A DNA stretch of 64,000 nucleotides from Achatina immaculata (taxonomy: Eukaryota > Mollusca > Gastropoda > Stylommatophora > Achatinidae), in NCBI GenBank assembly GCA_009760885.1, contig CM019713.1, positions 5,152,996-5,216,995 of the forward strand, in the 5' to 3' direction. The position numbers were made by a program, and so were the translations under genes. Position 1 is the stretch's first letter, and each line of letters starts with the position of its first letter. The notes beneath the pieces are model-generated. The model had not been told where the DNA came from and did not search any database. It saw only the letters and a program-made list of their open reading frames with translations. This document shows, in pieces, positions 29,351 through 44,300 of the stretch.

Positions 29351-32300
29351 GTGAGTGTGCTTGCTTGTATGTTGGTCCTTATGTTATTCTTGTTTTAACC
29401 ACAAGGGCTCATAACCGGAGTATCCATGGGGACCAAACGATAGGGTTATTCAGAGCCTTCGAGAGGAATTTTGTCAGCCAATGCAAAATCGTTTCTCATT
29501 CTACCCCGAACCTTAGCTTATTGATTAGACATTCAGTTTTCATCAAGCATCATCATCATCAGGTGCAGTGTCGACTGGCGTTGGCTATTGTTTCTCCAGA
29601 GTACACGATCCTTCATGCAGGCCATCAGCTCAGTTGGTGTCTCCTCTCATACCATCCCGTCAGACTGTCCAGTACCATTTCTCTTGGTCTTCTTCTTGAT
29701 CTTCTTCCTTCTATTTTTCCTTTTATAATATTTTCAATGCTCCCTCTTCTCATTGCAAGTCCTATGAAAGTACATTGTCTCTATCTTTTTGACAAGATTT
29801 TTTGTCTCTCTAGCTCTTCTCATACATTCTTCATTAGTTATTTTTGCTGTCCAGGGGATTCACAACATTCTTCTAATAAACCACATTTCTGCTGCTTCCA
29901 ATGATTTTTGTGCAGACCTGCCTATTGTCCATGATTCACTTCCATATAGAAAGTAGGTTCAATATAGCATTTTAGGACTCGTTTTCTAACATACATTGAT
30001 AAGGATGTGTTGCATAATATGTTTTTCATTCTCTGAAATGCAGTCTTTGCTTGGCCTATTCTGTTCCTAATTTCTGTTCTGCATTTCCCATCTGAAGTTA
30101 TTACTGCTCCAAGGTATTTGAATTTCTGCACCTGCTTTAGAATAGTATGGGACCATCTTAATTAAAACAAGAAACTCTTGGCCCCTCCCTTAAATTATGG
30201 GAAAGTTTCCAGGCCTCAGAATAGCGAACCGAGTTGACCCATTCCTTATCTTCATTGGGCCTGGAGGCGTGTTTTTTTTTTTTTCTGAAGAAAAATTATT
30301 GTTAGATTAGATATTTCTTTCAGCTTTTCTGTTCATAGATATCCATATTTAAAGTAAAATAAAGCTATTGACATCTTTTGAAGTCTTACAAGTACCTAGT
30401 AGAACTGATAATGATGAATTCAACAGCCTGATGAATCATGTTGATGAAACATGTTGGGAGATCCCTTGGTGTTTAGCTATCATAAAAAAAAGGTTAAGAC
30501 ACATACACCAAAAAAAGACCAGAAAAACAAACAATGAAAACTAGTTAAACTTTATATTGAAAAGACAACATAAATTATTATGATATTTCATGAGAACATA
30601 ACGTTAATATGATAACCAGCGGCAGAATGTATGGGACAAAGAAGGAGCCTGAAATAAAAACATATCCTAAAATGCACATGATCAAGTGGCACAGTAACAT
30701 AATTATGATTGAAATGTTCAGAGACATGTTTTGAGATGTCCAGTTTGTGGAAGCATAATTTCACGTACTTAATGGCAAGGCATAGAAAATGATGAATGGG
30801 TGAATCTAGCACTTGTATAAGTTCTTCTCAAATATATACTTTGCTGTCTGAAAATAAGTGCAGAACTAATGTTTAAATTTCTGGAGTGCATTTCATTCTT
30901 GGTCCTTTAGTGATGATAATAAGGCCACTACATTTGCCCTACATAAAAATCTTAGTGAATCTCATTGAATGCTACTAATAATTTTAGAGATAGATAAAAA
31001 TCAACTGCTCTGAAACAGAAATAGGAATTTATGTCATTCAGGAAGTAGAATTTAGCAAGAGATACAAATCTGAAATAATCTGGTGGAAGTACGTAACCAC
31101 AGACAGGTCTTGAATAAACTGAATAAAATGGTAATGAACCCTGTCAGGCCATTTAATGGAGAACTGTATTTAGAGGCACTCATTTTCTTCAGAGCAAAAC
31201 AAACAAAGTATAAAATAAATGGCAAAGGAAGAGTGAAATAGCACACAAGTGGAGCTGGTTTTAGAATGTAATATCAGTTTTAGAATGTAATATCTAAGTA
31301 CCTGTGAAAAGATTTAGATATTTATTTATATTACGAGTAATAACACAAGCATAGCATCCTGCTTGTAACTGAGAGGCCTCCAAGAGCATTGTTAGGGAGG
31401 AAAGTTCCAAAAGGGACATGCTAATGAATGAGTAATAACACATTTATATGGCCCTTTTTTATCTTTATATATGTACTGAATCAAGTGAATGCATAACTTG
31501 TTCTGCCTGACACATTGATGTGGAGAAAATTGCTCACGTGTTCTGTATTAACTTTACTCTTGGCCCTGTTTATTACTTCACAATGAAAGTTTAAACTTTG
31601 GAGGTCTGGAAATTAGAAAGAGTTATTACAGTGCGGTTGAGAAAACACATAACATTTACTGACTTTTGGTTTATCTCTGCAGATTCTGAGTCAGGGTTTA
31701 TTCTCTCTTCCCCCCCTCCCCCCATTTTTTCCACTCTTTGCAAGATACCCACATAGTAATGAGTTTAACAGGAATCTCTAAAAATAACAAAGAACTCACA
31801 GGCAAACGTACAGGAAATTATAACAGAACTGAAGCACCTTACACTGTCAACAACTGTGGCCCTACAGTGGGTACCATCCCACTGTGGAATAGCTGGCAAT
31901 GAAATAGCTGACAGCCTATCCAGTGCCGACAGCAATCAAGATCAAACCAATCATCCAGTAAACTACCAAGAGGCGAAAACCATAATCCGTAACCAGTGCA
32001 GATCTAAATGGGAAAAAGAAACTGAAATGCAATAATGAACCAGATCCAGTACACCAACCACAGAGACTTCAGCAAACCGTTCTCTTTCGCCTAAGGACAG
32101 GCCACTGCAGACTACTGAGCCACCTGCATCGATTCAAAATGTCTCACACGGACAAGTGTCCATGTGGCAGTGGAGTCCAGACTCCAGAAATCTCCTACAA
32201 GATTGCCCAAACCATGCAGACCTGAGGCGTAAGACATGGCCAGAGGACACAGTCTTGGGGCAAAAGCTTTGGGGCTCCTGTCAGGATCTGGAGAGAACTG

Positions 32301-35300
32301 CAGGCTTTGCCATGTTGACAGGGATCAGGATCTGAAGTGACCAACAACCTCGAACACAGAAGAAGTAGAAGTAGAAGTAGAAGAAGAATGAGTTTAACAG
32401 GAAGACCTGACCTGGGGAAAAATGTGATACACAGCGGTGAGAAAAATGTGGATAGAAAACAGAAGCTATTACTATACTGACTTCATGATATTTGTTGATA
32501 CTATATTGAGGATGTTGAGCAATAGAGGGCTTACCTGGGCAAAGCAGAAAAAAAAAGGTGAAGGACGGTTGTTTGGGGAAAACCCCTGCAGAAGCCTCAT
32601 GTGCCTTGGGCACTTAAGGTTTAGAGAGAGAGAGAGAGAGAGAGAGATACTGTCTTGATTTAAATGATTATGTTTTTCTTATTGCAGTATCAGAAGATGA
32701 CCTGGACCAACATTGTACAGACTTAAAGATGGACTTTGACACTTATGTCAGAGAGACCAAGGCAGCTTTCACCCAAGAGGATGCAGCAGATCAAAACTTT
32801 GAATGCCAGTTTAAATCAACAGCAAACTCTGCTCAGTTATCGTGGAAGAAACTACCAACTCAGGATATTAAGGCAAGATTATGGTTTATGATTTGGATCA
32901 TCATCATTGCACTCTGAACATGACCATAGGTGACTGTCTCCCCTCCTTAACTTATCTGTCTGTGACCTGCAGATGATAGTGCCCTTTCTGTGTTGGTTGA
33001 CTAGTCCTCTCACCCACCCATTTTGCTTCTCATTCCTGGCTGTGCCAGTCTGTACTCCCAGCTTTCTCAGTCCAAGCAGTGATGTGTAAGTCCTCCACTC
33101 TGCTTATCTTCCTAAGTGTATTAACAATATTAGCTTGATCCAGTGGTTATCTATCTGCAATAGTGGCAGAGCCAGCCTACCCTTCATCTCATTCATTTCC
33201 CTGGATGCTCATATACACAGGGACTTACATGCAGGTGACTCTGTGAATTAAAGCTAGAATAATCAGTAAGTGAATTAGACTAATATGTTTTCAATTAGGA
33301 ATGTGTATGACTGAATGTTGCTCGTTTAGAACAATATTATCTGCATATATTGCATCTGTTTCATTTTAAGAACTTCTATAATTTAAGCAAAAAGGTGCTA
33401 AAATGGAATGATCATGTACTCTAAAAATACTGAAGCAGTTTTTGCTGAAACAGTCATGTGATCAACAGGAGTAGCACAGTGAACAGCAGACTGGCTTCTC
33501 TCAACAAAAAGAGTGGTTATGTAAAAATGGCGGTTAAAAATGGTGTTTTACCTGATCCGTGCTAACAGGATATTCAATTAAAATTCAGTCTCCCACATAT
33601 GCAGTTATGCCATTGTTGAAAGTAGACAAAAAAAAAATCCCACAATGACGTTACCAGGAGGATGAACGCATCAGAGAAATTACTCATGTATGTCTGTTGT
33701 GATTGACCAGTAGGTCATGCTTGACTTGAGGCCTGAAATTTAAAAAAAAATCTGGTTTAAATATCTGCTTAATGATTGATGGATATCACCCCCCAGTTGA
33801 TACAAAGAAAGGTTGCATACATAATGCTGTAGTCTTTATGAATAACATTAAACATCAAGGAAATCATAATGAAGGATATCACATTTGTTTCATATATAAT
33901 TTCTGTTTAGGATTATGTTCTCCTGCTCCATTTAGGAACTGTACATTAGTGAATACTAAACTTCTGTGACTAGTGGAGTAAATGACAGTATCATTCTGCA
34001 TTATCATCATCATCATCATTTATATGTCCTTTAAAATTGCAGTATCATTTAGGTTCAGCCAACTTGAGAAAGTCTCCCAAACCAGCAGCAAAGATGAGTG
34101 ATGTTTTCAGTTGCTGTATTGCCCATGCCTGCAGTCTTCAAGCACAGCTTCAGTCTTTGGCAGCAGACAACGAGAGGTTGACTCTAGAGCGGCAGAATGC
34201 TCTCAAGGTTCTTTATCTTCTTGTCCTCAGAATATATATTTCTCATTGTTTTGTAGTTGCAGGGCTGAACACCTTTTCTCTGAATATTTTGGTTACTTCT
34301 CAGTTTTTGATCTTGAACCACTAGAGATTAGTTTCCATTTGGCTTGTAACTATTATAAAAGTTTTGTTGTGTTTGTTGGTCTGAAACTTAGTTCATGAAA
34401 AGCTGTCATGAAGCAGTTTAGTTAGTGAGTAAGCTGTCATGGAGTAAACTGTTTCATGAATAGGCTGTCATGTGGCAGATTAGTTTATTAATAGGCTGTC
34501 ATGGAGTAAAATATTTCATGAATAGGCTGTCATGTGGCAGATTAGTTTATTAATAGGCTGTCATGGAGTAAAATATTTCATGAATAGGCTGACATGTGGC
34601 AGATTAGTTTATTAATATTAGGCCATCATAGAGTAAGATATTTCATGAATAGGCTGTCATGTGGCAGATTAGTTTATTAATAGGCTGTCATGTGGCAGAT
34701 TAGTTTATTAATAGGCTGTCATGGAGTAAACCTATTTCATTAATAGGCTGTCGTGAAGCAGCTTAGTTCATTAGTAGGCTTTTATGAAGTAAATTAGTTC
34801 ATTAATAGGTTGTCATGAAGCCCCCCTTTTGGGTGGATAATGTATTTTGCTCTGTCTGTGAACAATGAGTCTCAGTGCTTATGTTTTACTTCCAACTGAT
34901 GACTCGGAAGAGGAGACAATAGCTGTCAAAGATGTATTAACAGAGAAGAAAGCAACAAGACAGGGCTGAAGTAGCAGCAAAATGATATTAATAGATGGAA
35001 TATCAGCAAGAAAAGATTGATAGAATAGCAGCACTAGAAGAGTGAGGAGCAGCAAGAATAGAGTAATAGAGGGAGAAAAAGCTGTAGAATTTAAAGAGAG
35101 CTATAATAATGCAAAATCATACATCACATTTGGCTCAGTCTGTTACCACTAGTAAACTGTTATACTGAATGGTGGGGAAAGATACTACTTGTTACCTGTC
35201 TTACTTCTTTTTTTTTGTTCATAAATTTCACTCTGGCATGGTAGAAGAAATGGCATGTTCTTATTCAGAATCTTACTGTAGGATAATCACATCTGACATG

Positions 35301-38300
35301 TTTCTGTTTTCTAGTAGTAATTGTTTCATTTGATGGAATGTTATTGAAAAATGTAATAAGTTTTCTTTTTTAAAAATAGTGAGGAAATATTGGTGAGATT
35401 ATTCATGTAAAGTTATAGAAAGTTGTGTACAGTTTGTTAAAGTTTATTTGTAATAGCTCACACAGTCAAAACTGATGTATTTTCACCCTAGGTTAGAATT
35501 TATAGTTTAGTATTGTTGAGAACTACAGAGAATGTTTAATAAGATTTGGAAAGAAGAAAAGGTCCCTTCTAAATGGAAAAAAAGGAATCATTGTTAAAAT
35601 ACCAAAAAATGCAGCAACCTTAGTGACTGTAACAGTTGGAGAGGAGTAACCTTAATATCAGTTGTGTCAAAAGTATTTTGCAAGGTCATTTTGAACAGAC
35701 TTAAAGATATAGCGGATACAGCAGTGAGAGAAGAACAAGCAGGATTTTGAAAAGGGAGAAGCTGTCTCGACCAGATCTTTACTCTAAGAATAATACTTGA
35801 AGATCATATTGAAAAGAAGAAACCACTAATACTGAACTTCATAGACTTTAAAAAAGGCATTTGATAGCATACACAGAGATTCATTGTGGAGAATTTTAAG
35901 TCTATATGGAATACCATCTAAAACTGTCAACATCATTAAGGACTTTTACAATGGATATGTTTGTGCAGTCAAAACAGGAGAAGGGATGAGTGAGTGGTTC
36001 CAGATTGAAACAGGTGTGAAACAAGGGTGTATACTGTCTCCTTTGCTTTTTTGAATTACAGCAGACTTCATAATGAAAAAAATGCTGCACAGGTAACACA
36101 GATATTGACTGGGTACATGAGACCCAACTAGAAGATCTTGATTTTGCAGATAACATAACTCTTATCAGTAACAATGTGAATTCCATGCAAGAAAAAACAG
36201 ATAGCCTGTCTCCATTGGCTAGCAAAATAGGACTTGAAATTAACAAGGACAAAACAAAAATAATGAAACTTCCCATTAATAAAAATGGAAAAATTCACAT
36301 AGAAGGGACAGACATTGAAGAAGTCAATCAATTTGCATACCTTGGCAGCTACATAGACCAGGATGGTGACACCAGAAAGGAAATTAGAATTAGAATTGCA
36401 AAAGCAGCATCGATCTTCAAGAATCTTGAGAACATATGGAATTCAGAGGTTACAAGCACAAAAACCAAGTTAAAACTATTCAGTTCAAATGTAATATCCA
36501 CCCTCATTTATGCATGTGAAAGCTGGAAAACAACTAAAGAAATAGACAAGAAATCAGACTCTTTTGAAAACAAATGCCTAAGGAAAATACTCGGCATCAA
36601 GTGGAACGAATTTAAGGATAATGCAGAGATAAGACAGATGACTGAACAACAACCAGTCTCATAGGTGATCAGGAAAAGGAGATGGACATGTGTTGGTCAC
36701 TTGATGAGAAGAAACAGTCAGAGAATCCCAAAACAAGCTATAAAATGGAACACAACAGGCCAAAGAAAAAAGAGGCAGACCGCGTGAAACTCTGAAGAGG
36801 ACATTGTTAAGAGAGGCCAAATTAATAGGTATAAAATCCCTTGATGAGGTTGAAAGACTCGCCGAAGACAGGAAAAATTGGCAAACTACCTTGTGAGCCC
36901 TATGTGACGTTTAACGGCACAGGAAGGATATAAGATATAAGAAGATAAGATTGTTGGAGAGTATCCAGTAAGCAACCTGTTTGTGGTAGTTAAATGTAGA
37001 GAGCAAAACTTGTGAAATACTGTGTGCACTTTTTTCAGAGGCTAGACAAATGTGTCACAGCTAAAGAAGAGCTTGAAAAGGATTTATACTCCAAGGTAAT
37101 AACCAGCTGCTCTGATATATATATATCTCTCTCTCTCTCTCTGTGGGTGGGTGGCTGGGGGGGTGTTTGTTTTCTTTTGTTCTTTTTTCTTTTTGTTTTT
37201 TAAATTGTATATTTATATATTGATGAGTGAGAAATAGTGCAGCTGATGTTACTTAGTAACATTTGTAATGAAATGTTAAGGATCTTAGTTGTAAACCTAG
37301 AGCTTATGTTTTATTTATACATGAAATATTCTAAAGTAAATCTAGTGCTTATGTTTTATTTTATACGTGAAATATTCTAAAGTAAACCTAGTGCTTATGT
37401 TTTATTTTATACGTGAAATATTCTAAAGTAAACCTAGTGCTTATGTTTTATACATGAAATATTCTAAAGTAAACCTAGTGCTTATGTTTTGTTCTGTATA
37501 TGAAATATTCTAAGCTAAACCTAGTGCTTATGTTTTATACATGAAATATTCTAAGATTGTAATTTATTCTGTTCCTGGTTTTGAGGATTCACTTTCAAAT
37601 TTAAAAAATACAAAACAAAACAAATGTTTCACACTGCTGACATTTTTTAATCAGACATAAATGAAATTATCCACCATTTTTTCACTAGAGAAACAGAAGT
37701 AAACAGAACAGCACAAAATGTAGACAATATGAAAGAATTATTTTTGTTATGTGATTGATGATTGGACATAGTCATGTACTGAGAAGAAACAACCAGAGAA
37801 TCCCATAACAAGCTATCAAGTGGAACACAAAAGGTGAAAGAAAATGAAGTCGACCACATGAAACTCTAAAGAGGACATTGTTAAGAGAGGCCAGTTTAGT
37901 GGGAATAACATCCCTTGATGAGGTTGGAAATCTTGGCAAACTACCATGCGAGTCCTATGTGATGATTAACGGCAAAGGAAGGATGTAAGATTGATGTTTT
38001 ATTTTTATGAATGCTGATATGAAGTTCATTCATTCGTTCGTTCATTTGCATGTCCCTTGCGGAACTTTGCCTCCCAAACAGCACTCCTGTAGGCCTCTCG
38101 GTTGTGAGCAAGATGGCCTACCGCTGCTGCATCCATTTGCAGATCGTCAATGATGTCTTGCAGCCATCTTCGTTTTTGTCTTCCTCTCTTTCTTTTTCCC
38201 ATTATGTACCCTTCAAAGACGGTCTTCTCTAAATTATCATGACATTTAATGTGTCCAAAATATTTAAGTTTTCTTTCTTTAATCCTCTTTACTAGCCAGC

Positions 38301-41300
38301 CTTCTTCAATATTAAGCTCTTGTAGTATAGATATATTTGTTCTTTTTTGTGTCCATGATATTTGGAGAACATATTTGATATGAAGTGCTTGCCACAAATA
38401 GTGGGTGGGGGAGGGGGTGTTCACCCTGTCATACCTTAGAGGCACATAGAAATATGGTGTTAGTGCCCATATTTTCCTTGACCTCTTGGCACACCAGAGG
38501 GTGATATGGTCAGCATCATGCCTGGCTGCCTTTCCATCCTCAACTCCAGAAGTTGGGCACCCATTTCTACATCTGGGTGACTGGTGCACCTCTGGCTGGA
38601 TTTGAATACCACAAATAGGGAAAGGTACAAAAACACTAAGAGGTGTTGATTTCTGTGTTCTTTAAAGTCCTGACTTTATTAAGGCATGGTGAATTAACTC
38701 TTCCTGTGCCTTTCACCGCTTAGACAACGGTTCCGGTTTCTCACGTGGTGCCTTTAGTTGCTCTAGCAACATTTGGTTTGTTTCATTTAAAACCCGGTGT
38801 AACGTTTAGATTGTAAACATTTAGTGTATATGCCCCATGACCTTTTTCAAAATGGCTGAAGAGTGCTTAGTTACAAGGGAGAAAATTGAAGTTTTCTGCA
38901 AGAAGTTTCAATTTTTGGTGATGTAGATAAGGGTATAGGGGTATGGATATGCCCTGTGACCAGACCGCTGTTCTTGAATGTATCCCAAGTAGATCTAGAC
39001 ATATTAGATAGCTGGAGAAGTAGTTATAAGGTTATTTCAGACATTATTTTAGCCATAATGCAACACAGAATCGCAATACAACATCAACAGGTAGATCTAT
39101 GCATCTCAGATGGTACGTAGTGTACCTCTAGAACTGTCTGATGGTAAGTTGGACAGTCATTGTCTAAAAACATCACATTACTTTTTTTTTCCTAAAAAAC
39201 TCTGCATTTATGAAATCTTCATACATATTTAGTTACTTTGAAACATAATAAGTACACTTTTCACACGGAAATGCTGTTTCATTGACATTTTACTAATATG
39301 CCCTATACATATCAAGACCCTCGCTTTTGTCCGGCATCCAACTGAACGTCCGCGTTTCTTCCTGAGGCACGGAAAGAGTTAAATGTTCTTCTTTTGTCTT
39401 CTATAGTTTGTATTAGTACTGAACAGCAAGAAGGAACACATTCAAAATCTACTGCAGCAAATATCAGCACAGTCATTAGATGGTGAGCTAGTAACACTGT
39501 TTCTTTCTAGGACAAAGAGTGTTTCTTGAAAATTGATTCTTTCTTTGTCATTGTTTAAGGAAAGACAATTTTCTTGGTATATTTTTTTTAAAACAAATGT
39601 ACATACTCTTGTATTATAAAAAAAAAATCTTTTAACTGATTTATTTTAAACCAAAACATGATGTGTTATTGAATCTTTTCATTATCATAATCATCCATAT
39701 CATAGTAATCATCAGTAACAACGCTTTCAGCCTTGATCTTGTGTAGTAAGTGGTAATGTCATAGAAAGCTCAAGAGTGTAGATGTCTTTCAAATTGTTAT
39801 TTAGTACCATTACAGTAGAAGTATTTATACCAGCCATTATCCTTGTTTTTTTATTTCCATAATTGAACAACTAAAAAAAGATGGCCAGGTTCTTCATTAT
39901 GCATAAGTTATCAAGCCACTAACACCACTGTAGTTCTCTACACAGTAGACATGGATGTATTATCACTATTATTATTATAAATTTATTCCTGTTTAAAATC
40001 AGAGGCAGCAAACTCCCCAGTGCCAAGCACTTCCAAGAAAGACAGTAGTTCTGTGATTTCTGCTAGGAGAAATCCAGCAGATAAAAATGGTATGGGAATC
40101 AAACACAGGTCTGACAGGTAAAGAGCTTGCATTTTGTTTTTGTTAAAAACATTTGTAAGGTAACATATAAAGAAAAGGTAGACCTATCATAACACTGAGG
40201 GGCAGTGATGACACTACAGTTATCAAAGCCGGAGCTGGTCAAGACCCTTTACCACTTCTTCAAGGTGCACCATGTAACAGGTTCAGTGTGGCTAACAGAG
40301 CAGAGCTCACCTTGGTCCTCATGATTGACATAGTCTATCAAGAACCCTGGTATTTTCAAGACCATGCAGGGTCTTCAGAATAGCCATCATTGCCCAGTTC
40401 TGATTCAGTGTGATACTTGTGGCTTATTATCTTCAGCTGTTAAAAACATCCAGATCAGTTTCAAGGAGATGAAACAGTAACAGAGAGACATCTATTATTT
40501 CCTATACTTTCCAGGGTCTGTCAGCACACTAAAGCGTATTGTGGTCAACATCATACTTTGCCATCTCTATCTTTCCATCTCCAGAGGGAGTCAGGTACCC
40601 ATTTCTACACCTGAGTGACTAGGGTGTGTCTGGACAGATTCAGAACACTGACCTTTGCCATGTGAAGTGGATGCACTTACCTCTTCTGCATATGATACGT
40701 ATAATGCCATGTGAAGTGGATGGACTTACCTCTTCTGCATATGATACATATAATGCCATGTGAATTGGATGCACTTACCTCTTCTGCATATGATACATAT
40801 AATGCCATGTGAAGTGGATGCACTTACCTCTTCTACATATGATACATATAATGGAATATAAAAAGGCAGCCTGTAGCATATTTGTTGCCATGAAGTAGCT
40901 TTTCAGTTTTCAGGAATTCAGCCTCACTGCCGCTAGGTCAAGTTATTTAGGTTTGCATATGTTCTACACTTGGAGTATCTGATATGGAGCCAGAACTACA
41001 CTCATGCATGGGCATTTGTTTATGTTACCTAACAGTTTTATCAGGTACCTGTTTGTTGCCAGTTAATTGACTAGGATGTACTGAGAGTCAGTGTACAACC
41101 CACGTCATATGGAACTTCTGAAGCATCATAAATTACTTGTATATTCTCCACACTAAAAACAGTGTCGCAGTTTTAAAAGGTTATAATCACAGCACTTTGG
41201 AAAAATACTTAAGCTATCTCTTCCTGTGTAGGAGTAGCTCAGCACAGTGCACATTTTTCAGAGAACCCTGATGAAGTAACAGTTGGCCAGGGGACAGAAC

Positions 41301-44300
41301 CCATGACTATTAGACCAAAAAGTCCCATTCTTTTTGACTGTCCCTACTCCCTGTTCAAGAGGCTGAGATCTGCCAAACAAAGCCTCACATTCATGTGTGC
41401 TCCACTTCAGCAGGGAGTTGAAATTGATACAATTGTGGCATCTGATTTAACTGAACTTTGCAGTCCTGCAGGATAAAGCAAGTAGAAGAAGTTTCATCTA
41501 AATTAGTGTTTACCGTAGAGAGGTAAATAGAGGTATATGGTTCAGTTTTACAAAACAACACAGGAAATGAGGAAACAGCAGAAACACAAATGGCAGAGAA
41601 TAAGAAAGTAAGATGATAATAAATGAAGAACATACAACATCCAATATTTTGGCGTGAGCCTTTTTCAAGGATTACATACAAGGACAACACAACACATTAA
41701 AAAAAAACTTGGCTTCTCTGTCTCCTCCTGTTTTAAAAGACGAGCATAAATGTCACAGGTAAAATGGAACTGTACAGTGGGAACAAAGTGAACGATGTAG
41801 GATAACAACTTCAAAACATCAATCAATGAGAAACCTTAGGTGGCGTGGATGGAAAGCGATAGAACAATAGTGGGGAGGGGGTTGGAGAGTACAGAGAGAG
41901 GCAAGAAAACTATAAACTGGACCTGGATGCTGTTACAGAGGAAGGAAGGAATAAAAGCTAAAATGACAGCGGACTGAATGGGGCTGAGAAAAGAAAATGC
42001 AGAACAGATAGCAGAAAATAGGTGGAAATTTAAAGAAAGCTGAATTTGTTGTTAATTCCAGGTGGGTGGAGACAGCCAGCCTGAAAGATAAGGTGCTGTT
42101 CAAAAGCCTTATGGGAACCTTCATCTGTAGAGAGGAAAGAAAACGCACAATGTATGCGAGATTCAAAAATCACTTTGTGTTAGATTGACTAAAATGATTT
42201 CCTTTTTAATGAAACTGGGTTTGATAAAATTGGTTTTTCCTCTCATTTGCAGTGGATCAGATGGCTATGATGTTGATACAGATGAAGATGTAAGTTTTTA
42301 TTGTTTTGTTTTGTTTATTTTAAATGAAGATTATTTTTCTTTGTTAAAAACATTTTGGCATTAATCATTGTCAGTAGCATTATCAAAGGAATAAACAGTG
42401 ACTTAGAAGAGAGTGATGCTGGTTGTGATTCAGTCAGAAAATTAAAGCTCATTTGCAACAGGTTGATCAACATTAACTGATATATGGCAAACAGTCTGAC
42501 CATCTAATAGTAGTCAATACAAACTGAAGGTTCCCTTCAGCCCTGTGAATTTGATATGAAAAATGATGATGAAATTGGGTTAGTGTTTTTTAGCAAACTT
42601 AAAACATGAAAGTAGTAATTCCACAAAAAAAAAGACTTGCTTGGAAACAAAATGGCCGAAAAGTGAACCGCAACAATTATGATTCACTTCTGTTTCATCC
42701 TGAACCACAAATGGTGACCATCAGTATCGTGATCTCTGCATGGTAGTATAGTTTGTAACCAAAACAGAGTATAAGCAATTTATAACCTATTTCTTCAATA
42801 GAGTTCTCCTGTCAAAAAGCAGCAGAAAGTAGCGCCTCCCAGAAATGTGAACAAGACAGACATGTCCCTCAAACTGAGTGAGGATGAAGAAGACCAAGAG
42901 TCTAAGCTGGCACCAGTTGCTCGAAGGTAAAGCAAGATTATAGGTAATCCTGTCATGCCTTAGGAGGCACATAGGGATATGGTGTTAGTCCCCATATTTT
43001 CCTTGATCCTGTCAGCGCACTAGGGGGTTGATGTGGCCAGTATCACACCTGGCTGCCTTTCCTTCCCCAACTCCAGGAGAAGTCGGGTACCCATTTCTAC
43101 AGCTGGGTGACTGGGGCACCTCCAGGTGGATTCGAACCCCCGACCTTCGCCATGAGAGACCAGTGCACTAACCACTTTGCTACTCAGATACCCAAGATTA
43201 TAGACTGAGTATGTTTTCATTTATTATTTTATAATATTTTATTTAAATTATTGAGGAAAGATGCTGGTGATGGTAGGGACATATGCTCCGAATGACTGAC
43301 AACTCACTACCAAAAATAGCACTAAGATGGACACCACAGTGGAACAGAAGTAAGGGTAGACCAAAAGAGACATGGAGAAGAACAACAGAAAGGATGCTGA
43401 GCAATAGAGGGCTCACCTGGGCAAGAGCAGAAAAAAAGGCGAAGGACAGGCATTTGTGGAAAACCCTTGCAGAAGCCCCATGTGCCCTGGGCACTTAAGG
43501 TTCAGAGAGAGAGAGAGAGATGTTTTCATTGGTGACTGGCAGAAGAATTTCCATGGGAAAAAAATAAACATTTCTAATATGTATGGAAAACAGAGAAAAA
43601 AAAAGAAAGAAGAAATTATGGTAAAACTAGAAGACAATCGACGTTAGCATAAATAAAATGTATCATATAATAAAAATGTGATAAGTTTTTTACTGTGGCA
43701 AATTCTGCTGCCAAAATTTGACATGCAAGATATATTTTTCAATAAGATACTGCTTAATAATTAAAATTTAACATCCACAAACTTTATTTTTCTCTATAAA
43801 GATGGGGAATTGGCATTTTAGGGAAGAAAGTATACTTATTGAAAATGAGCCATTATTAGACATTTTGATTATCTTATTCATAATTGATTTTTGGGTATTT
43901 CTGCAAAATCTGTGATTTTTTAATTAATGATAGTGAAAAACTTTTTTTTTGTTGTTGTAAAATTCTATTGTGGATAGAATTAGTATCTTGTTAAATTCAT
44001 ATAGTATATTATTATGAGTGCTCAGAGGAGAAATTAAATCTAGCAGTTACCAAGTTAAATATATCTTAGGGTCGACCTTTCAAGTGAATTAACCAAAGGT
44101 GGAAATTAGGTATGGAAACTTGGCTAGTTGTACAAACTAAGGCTTGTGTTCTCTCCTGTATGAAGCTATCTTACATCCTTCTCGTGCCATTAACTCTTTC
44201 TGTGTCACAGGAAGAAACATGGACGTTCTGTTTGGTGCCGGAGTAAAAGTGTGGGTCTTGATATGTATCGGGGGTATAGTTGGAAAAATGAATGAAATGC

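Noticed and set aside
29351..29904. Extension of XRCC4 exon 1 through the long open frame to 29904
   Set aside because: The frame runs into an antisense family C LINE fragment; the GTGAGT donor at 29351 and the match of exon 2 show splicing there.
34111..34398. Alternative open frame across XRCC4 exon 3
   Set aside because: It is a shadow frame; the frame from 34043 continues the coiled coil and agrees in phase with exons 2 and 4.
42945..43195. tRNA gene from A and B box matches
   Set aside because: The tRNA-like part continues into a SINE body shared by several copies and does not form a complete cloverleaf.
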